64,000 bases of DNA from Orobanche coerulescens (lineage: Eukaryota; Streptophyta; Magnoliopsida; Lamiales; Orobanchaceae), in NCBI GenBank assembly GCA_033398695.1, contig CM065801.1, forward strand, positions 108,586,670 through 108,650,669, written 5' to 3'. The translations under genes and the position numbers were made by a program. This document shows, one piece after another, positions 57,594-64,000 of the stretch (the first letter of the stretch is position 1; every line of letters starts with the position of its first letter). Under the pieces are notes generated by a model. That model worked only from the letters and a program-made list of their open reading frames with translations. It was not told the origin of the DNA and did not search any database.

Positions 57594-60500
57594 TGTAAAA
57601 CCCGTAATTTCGATTTTTGGTAATTTCTTTTTTCGGCCGAAGTCCATTTGGATGACTCGCTCATGACCTTTTCGTCATTTTGGGAATGATTAATTCTACA
57701 CTTTTTGACATCCGAGTTCTTTTCGGTGTCGTTTTGTTGAGTTCCGTGCCTTTTAGCGACTTTTCTGCACTTGAGTTCGATTCTTGCGAATCTCGTTCGA
57801 AACTGCTGTTTCGAGTTTCCCGTAAGTCCGTTTAACTTTGTTAGACGTGTTGTGAACTTCGGTTTGGTTATTCGATCACGTATCGTGATTCTCGGGAGTT
57901 TTGGGCCATTTTGTAATTTACCCAAAGTTACGGGTATCCGTATCTGTATTTGTTGTCTCGACCCTTTTCTTGGTCGCGTATGATTAATTATTGCATTATG
58001 TTTTCATTTCGGGCTGTTGATGTTGTCCGCGAACTTTTCGTCGTGTTCGTTCCGTACGTTTTCGGAAATCGAGTCGTCGGATCATGACGCCTGAGCACTG
58101 GCCGGACAGGTGCGGCCGGCACGGTCGGAAGTGCTGGGCACTGGCCGGGCAAGCACGGCAGGAACCGGCGTAGCGCACGCTACGGCCAGAAGGCTGCGCG
58201 CGCTAACCGGCAGGTGTAGCGCACGCTATCGGCCGGTCCAACGTACGCTATCGGGTCTGGGCTGAGGGGTTCAGAGGTTCTAGACTCGGGTAGGATCGGC
58301 AGGTAGCGCACGCTTCTGCCGGACGCTGCGCACGGTACGGCCGGCAGGTAGCGCACGCTACGGCCGGAAGGCTGCGCAAGCTACCTGGCCGAGCAGTCTA
58401 GTCCAGGAGGTCTCTGGATTGCGGCCTGGGCCGATAGCGCACGCTAGCTTGGCACCCTAGCGCACGCTAGTCCAGCCCAGTATAAATGTGACACAGCAGT
58501 CACATTTCCTCTCGTTTTTCATTTCCTCCCTTTCTCTTCCGCGGCTGGAGACTTGGAGATCTTGGAGCCATGATGTTTGTCAACAAATCCATGGAGTTCT
58601 TGAGTTCTTATCATCGATTAATCATCCGTTATCATCCTTTGATCCAGCGAATCAAGGTAATCTCTTCTTAGAACCCTAAATTCTTGAATTTGGGGGTTTT
58701 TGCGTTTTTGTCCGTTTCGTTCCGTATTAGTGATTAATTCATGATGGGTATGATTAATCTTGGTAGTATTCTTGTGTTTAACATCATTTAATCTATTGTT
58801 CTTCGTCGAATCGAAGTATATTTCTTGATTTCCTTCGAATCGACTTTTTGGGGGATTTGTTCTCGATCTCGTTTTCCCATCCGTTTTTGATGGATCAATT
58901 GTCATTAAATGAGGTTGTTAAAAATATTCTATGGATTGTATATCCATATTTCAACTTGGAATTCCGTTTTCGTGTTTTGTCGGGACGAATCGTGTTCTTG
59001 GCCGTTTTGGAGAAAACACTTGAACTTTCGTCATTCGTTCTTTGAATTCAACGGCTTTGACTCGGGTTATGGAATTCATTTCATTGTTGTTATTGTCCTT
59101 CGTAGTTTATGAACGCAAGTTGGCGATCGGTGGAGTCGGCGCGTTTGTAGTCGGTTCGTGTCAACTTACTTCGGTTGATTCTCCGTATTGTTCTTATTTG
59201 AGGCAAGTACCTTGTTCATGATCGGTGGTCGTCTTGGTGTGTTTGTTTGGTTATTTGCAAATGAAGTTTCAAAAGATTTCGGTTTGGCCTCGTTAAAGGC
59301 TCTCTTTCAAAACGCGTGTGTGTTTTGTGAATGGTGTGTTTTGGGAATTGATTATTTTGAACGTTGAAGGCTTTGATAATATCCTTGTTGTTTAAAGTTA
59401 TGGAATCGTGTATTCCGTATTTAATCTTTTTATTGTGTTTTGAAGAGTTTGATAATGTTGTCGGATAAGTGGCCATCCCTAGTAAGTATTCTTGATGAAC
59501 TTACATTCTTAGCATGTTAGTATTGCATGAGTAACGTGTGTGTGTGTATGCTCACTATGGGTTAGATCCGACGGGGTCTCGGTAGGGCTCCACGAAGCTG
59601 TGGAACCACGAGCTTGCTTTTAACCACTACGGGTTAGATCCGACGGGGTCTCGGTAGGAATCCACGAAGCTGTGGGTCCGCGGTTAATTGTGGCGCATTT
59701 TGCAAATGTGATTTGGTATTGGCATTTCCGGAAATGAGTGCTTTGGAACTATGTTTTCATGTTTGCATGCATTGACTAAGTGTGTAAGCGATAAGTTGTT
59801 CGTTTGGCTTACTTGGCTAGGATGGCATTAGAGTATTTGTCGTCTATGTTTAAACCTTGGGTTGTGAATTTTGATGTTGGAAGACGAACCTTATTGTCGT
59901 TCTCGTGTACTGTGAGTTGATGAGATTTGGGGCTAAAATCCCAATGGTTTTGTAAAAGTCATTTTACAGATTTGGGGCTAAAATCCCAACGGTTTGGTAA
60001 ATGTCATTTTACGGAAAGTAAACCTTTAGGGCGGTGACCCCTTTCATCTTTTGGGTTTTGAAAAAGTAGGATTTGATAATCCTAAATTGTTTTTTTTATT
60101 AAAACTCTCGAGGGCATTCTAAACTGTTTTATAAATTATTTCTATTGATTTGTGATCTTTCGGTTTTGGAATATTTTTCTCAAACTCTTGCCTCGGGAAG
60201 TACTTTTCATTTCGTTTGGATCTTTGAGGATTTCGAGTTATTGTTATTCGTGGAATGTGAATTATATGACTCGTATTTTTGCACTTGTACTTGCACTAGC
60301 AAAACAGTGGAGTTTTGTTAAACCCCGAGTATTCGGGGGGTGGATGTCTGTTTTTGCATTCAGGTTTTGGAGCATAACACAGGGTCGTCACGAAGGATGA
60401 TGAAAGATGATCGATACTAATCACATGAGGAACCTTACGTCGTGTATTGGTTCAGTTGTACTTTATTTTCCACTGCTATATTATTCCCGTTGTACGAGTG

Positions 60501-60695
60501 TGGTTGTGTTTGACCCCTGCGTGGGCATGAGTTGTAATCGAGTTGTATGTTTTTATTGAAAGTCCAAATCGGTCGACTGAGTCATTTTACCCTTAAAGGC
60601 ATCGTTGAGATGTTCTATGTTGTTACCAGCCTGGTAGATCCTTGAGCAAAGGTTCTACGGCGTGTAATATCCCTGAGTGGATTGAGGGTGTTACA
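57594..60695 (+). mobile_element. Family Z solo LTR (3.1 kb)
   Basis: TGTAAAACCC to GGGTGTTACA with CATAA target duplication at 57589-57593 and 60696-60700. It aligns with the Z LARD LTRs in U3, promoter, first 700 transcribed bases and the end; the middle (59.2-60.1 kb) is different. U3 motifs TAGCGCACGCTA at about 58172, 58217, 58436 and 58458; TATAAAT at 58481-58487. Confidence 0.88.
59555..59685 (+). repeat. Two-unit direct repeat in the Z solo LTR
   Basis: Two units with GGGTTAGATCCGACGGGGTC, TCGGTAGG and CCACGAAGCTGTGG, about 62 bases apart, comparable with the minisatellites at 286-506 and 5105-5440. Confidence 0.8.
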
Positions 60696-61723
60696 CATAA
60701 CACACACGCCTGGGTTTCACAAAACCCAAGCTCCGATGCCATCTTCTGTAACACCCCTAAAACCATCCGGGATATTACAACGCCGTGGGGCCCGTGCCAG
60801 AACCCACCAGGCTAAAAACCGTTTACAAAACCATTTAAAAATGCCAAAAGGCCAATGACGGTAATATTTTAAATACTCAAATATCTTCAAATACATAGTT
60901 CTCAAATACCGTCATAAAATACCATTTGAAAAAACAAGGCAAAATGCCAAATCTTGACAGTTCAAAATGTACGTTAAGCCACCCCTTAAATGTACCGATA
61001 AAATAGTTAGGATAAAGAGTTTAACGAAATAACCCAAGTTCGCAAAGTGCCAAAAGGCCATTTTAAAATACACACACGCAGCCGATAAAAATACCGAAAA
61101 GCCATTTGAAAATACACTCACAGCAGATAAAATCACAGTTCAAAAATACACATTTGCAGCGGAAATAAAATAACCAGAAATAAATACTCAATTACGAGCC
61201 ACAGTCAGTATCACCCGGGAAGCTCACCCCTTCACGACCGCTACTAGCTCGATCTCCGAGTACCTAAAAATAAAGCCCACGACGGGGTCAGCCACAATAC
61301 TCAACAATGATATCGATCACATCATCATAAATAATTACATACCAATGTAATAACGAAGTAAGAATCCTACCGATGTAATCTTACCGTTATAACCTTACCA
61401 ATCCATAACAGATCAATCATTAACATATTCCACGTTCCGCATTCTCAATTGATGAAATGAACTCAACAACAATTATCTGTACTGTATTCCAAAAATACCA
61501 AGAATTCTCAAAACGTCATCATAACTCATAAGTGTGGAAATAATCCAATCTGTGCCAACTCCTGTCCATAAGATTATACAATCAAATCTCAACATGTATA
61601 AACCAATAATACACAACATATCTATAGATCAACTACCACATGATAATGATAACAAATACCGAACATCGACGTACAGTCCGAATGCTCATACGATCAATAA
61701 CAATGATCAACCAATACATCATT

Positions 61724-61937
61724 GAGAATATCATCGACATGATAACTCCAATATGACCAACAAAGGATCAACGATAACCGAGAATACCATCAACATGATA
61801 ACTTCGACACGATCAACAAAGGATCAACAATAACTGAGAATACCATCAACATGTTAACTCCGACACGATCAACAAAGGATCAACAATAACTGAGAATACC
61901 ATCAACAAGGTAGACTCCAAATGATCAACAATAATGG
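61724..61937 (-). repeat. 56-base tandem repeat in X LTR-d
   Basis: Same array as in LTR-b and LTR-c, unit starts at 61724, 61780, 61836 and 61892. Confidence 0.85.
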
Positions 61938-63206
61938 ATCTCAAAGAAATAACCTCGAATGTCGAAACATACCCCCCGGGTGTATGAACAACCAGTCGTA
62001 AACCGTCGAACATATCCAATCATACATGGAACTATGAACGACCAAACGGTATGGCTCAAAGATAGACGTCATAGTACGCCCGATCCGAATATGTGTCAGT
62101 GCACATGTCCACCCTGTATACGGAATCCAGGATATACGCGGGACAATATACCTAATTAGACTCAACGAACTACGTCTCGTGTGCACAGCCCTTCACGGAA
62201 AATATTCACACATGACTATATATGTGCCCGGCTAAAAATCCTACACAATATCCAATCAGAACGCAGATATGACTCTAGATATGTCACGATGCAACATGAC
62301 AACGAAACTCAAAGAAACACATGTCCAATAAGGATCAAAAGACTCACCGAAGTGAACAACAACAGACTGACAATGACAAGTCGACACGACCAATCAATAT
62401 TCAAAACAACAATCCTGGGATCACAAACCCCAAATGATAATCCATACGATCAACAATCTCAGACAACAGTTCTGGGATCAACATCCCTCATTGAGACGAT
62501 CAACACAACCATTAATACCAACAATAGTCCTGGGATCAACATCTCTCAACGAAAAACCAATACAAATCTCAATATACGAAGCCTCAACGTACAACATATA
62601 CAACAACTCAACATAATAATTATCTCATAACTGAACAATACATAAATTACCTCAAAGCCGAAGACAACATCCTTTCCACGAACAACTTCGCTGAATGAAT
62701 ACACAGTTATACAAATAATCTCAAATAACGTACCATCCATTCAATACCAATAAACCTTTATCCCGATACTTATATCATCATGATAACTATCTCGATATCC
62801 GATATTCTATATCCTTGACCAAAGATAAATCACGTTTTCCTTGAACACAATTAAATCATATACCTTATGATTTAATACAACCAAAGCACGATATACAAAC
62901 CATTATCCCGACAACTTACATTTCTAACAACATTGCTATACGAATTATAAATGAAATGAAAACGAAACCATTCATCAAATATTATAAACTGAACAAGTAG
63001 AAACTGGCCTCGATACTGATACCATGAAGCTGTTACCAAAATCCATTGCCTTCGTCCACGAGCTCCTCAGCCCCGAACAAAGCGATCTACAAACTCTTCG
63101 ACCTCAACCGCAACACAACGGTCATAATCCATGATCAAAACATCACAACCTATTGCAATAACTGATTAACACACATTCGATAAAATCAATAACCGGCATA
63201 CCCAAC

Positions 63207-63524
63207 TGTTGGGCTTCGGTCCAGCATCCTGCCTGCATGAGCTTAAAAATGCGCGAGGCGCGGCTTGCGATTCGACCTGTGAGATCTGCACTAGAAAGTG
63301 GTTAAATGAATTAATTTGGACTACTCATACCAACAAGATGCATCTTCTTTTCTGGTAGCCATCTCATAGAAACTCCAAAGTTAAGCGTGCTTGACCTGGA
63401 GTAGTTATGGGATGGGTGACCCCCTGGGAAGTTTCCCAGGTGCGCGTGAGTGAGGACAAAGCGCGCTAGAAAAGACTCGTGTTGGTATAGTGGGGACAGT
63501 CTTCATCATTCTTAGGGACCAACA
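63207..63524 (+). mobile_element. Cassandra: Cassandra TRIM solo LTR
   Basis: 318 bases from TGTTGGGCTT to GGGACCAACA with target duplication CCAAC at 63202-63206 and 63525-63529. The uninterrupted site is visible in LTR-b and LTR-c (ATACCCAACCAACAAAC). It contains a 5S rRNA-like block in its middle, the defining feature of Cassandra LTRs. Only one LTR is present, so the element recombined to a solo LTR. Confidence 0.9.
63323..63440 (+). other. 5S rRNA-derived segment inside the Cassandra LTR
   Basis: About 118 bases resembling plant 5S rRNA, best in the Pol III promoter part: AGTTAAGCGTGCTTG (A box, about 63379-63393), then GAGTAGTTATGGGATGGGTG and ACCCCCTGGGAAG (C box region). The first half is diverged. 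It is part of a retroelement LTR and not a 5S gene copy; Pol III activity is possible by family analogy only. Confidence 0.85.
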
Positions 63525-64000
63525 CCAACCAACAAACTCAACGGTTCAACGAAACCTCGATCATATACATAAAACCAAATAATCCAACTCAACAAGTACG
63601 AACTCATATCCACAATACAAGCCGTAACTCGATGATCACAAATAACAATCAATTACCGATCAACAAACACAACGGTTCTACAATATCCTGATTAAATACA
63701 AATCCAAACAACCCAAACCAATCAAACACGAACTCAAAACCACAATACGATTCCACAATCCGAAGATCATATCAATAATCAATTTAACCAAGTGCCTAAG
63801 CATTACCGATTCCACATTCAATCTTAAATACGATTACAAGTTTCCTCCTTGTACATTCATAATATAAGCCAATTACCGATTATCATCACCAATCCGGACG
63901 ATCCGATTAATTCAACATTATAGATAACCATATTCCAAAGGTTTCAAATAATTCCATTATCCGAATTGAACACTTGTTCAATACGTATAAATTCTCAAAC

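Larger units (their letters stand above)
57252..60746 (-). other. X internal domain 3, split by a Z solo LTR
   Basis: 388 bases after removing 57594-60695 and one CATAA. PPT at the left edge, PBS rc at 60730-60741. Confidence 0.85.
60747..64000 (-). mobile_element. X array, LTR-d, cut by the right window edge
   Basis: Starts TGTAACACCCC at 60747 and follows LTR-b and LTR-c base for base with few changes, apart from the Cassandra insertion. The G insertion site and U3 lie beyond the window. Confidence 0.86.

Noticed and set aside
63323..63440. Functional 5S rRNA gene
   Set aside because: The 5' half is strongly diverged and the segment is bounded by an LTR with a target duplication, so it is the 5S part of Cassandra.

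Overview
This window looks like nuclear DNA from a flowering plant, from a gene-poor and heavily methylated part of a repeat-rich genome. I find no host protein-coding gene, no tRNA gene and no functional rRNA gene. Almost all 64 kb can be read as a nest of LTR retrotransposons, plus one piece of a CACTA DNA transposon and one solo LTR of the 5S-carrying TRIM Cassandra. The plant assignment rests on plant-type elements: a chromodomain Ty3/gypsy element of apparent Galadriel type, UBN2-type Copia gag, CACTA and Cassandra. I cannot name the species.

The backbone from 8859 to the right edge is a minus-strand tandem array of one non-autonomous Ty3/gypsy family, here called X. Giant LTRs (about 4.8 kb once insertions are removed) alternate with a 388-bp internal domain that carries little beyond a primer binding site and a polypurine tract. 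There are four LTRs (a: 8859-24273; b: 24662-35748; c: 36137-57251; d: 60747-64000, cut by the window) and three internal domains. LTRs a, b and c carry a TR-GAG family, here called G, at the same site with the same GTACG-type target duplication. The G insertion is a three-LTR tandem dimer in a, a solo LTR in b, and a solo LTR split by a later insertion in c.

Younger insertions sit on this backbone. LTR-a holds a truncated chromovirus-like element (10712-12100) and a gag-only Copia element (12355-16829) inside the first G LTR. LTR-b holds a nearly complete but broken Galadriel-type chromovirus (28536-33878). LTR-c holds a Z-like solo LTR (36273-38506) and a plus-strand TR-GAG of a sister subfamily (42971-56153); that TR-GAG's gag is split by an 8.8-kb Z-family LARD with 3.3-kb LTRs (44230-53064). 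The third X internal domain holds a Z solo LTR (57594-60695). LTR-d holds the Cassandra solo LTR (63207-63524). Left of 8859 are the right end of a CACTA element (7830-8858), a minus-strand LARD of family Y related to X (1068-7829), and the end of another Z-like LTR (1-1067).

No intact autonomous element is present. Gag survives in the two TR-GAG subfamilies and in the Copia element, always with frameshifts or nonsense codons. Pol exists only in the Galadriel-type element and is broken many times. The most striking signals are non-coding. Several LTR families carry dense arrays of short palindrome-like motifs with a CGNNCG core just upstream of the TATA box. One of these, TAGCGCACGCTA, is shared between a Copia family and two gypsy families in the same orientation relative to transcription. 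The X, Y and Z LTRs also share a candidate splice donor and acceptor that would place a 1.2-3.1 kb intron wholly inside the LTR.
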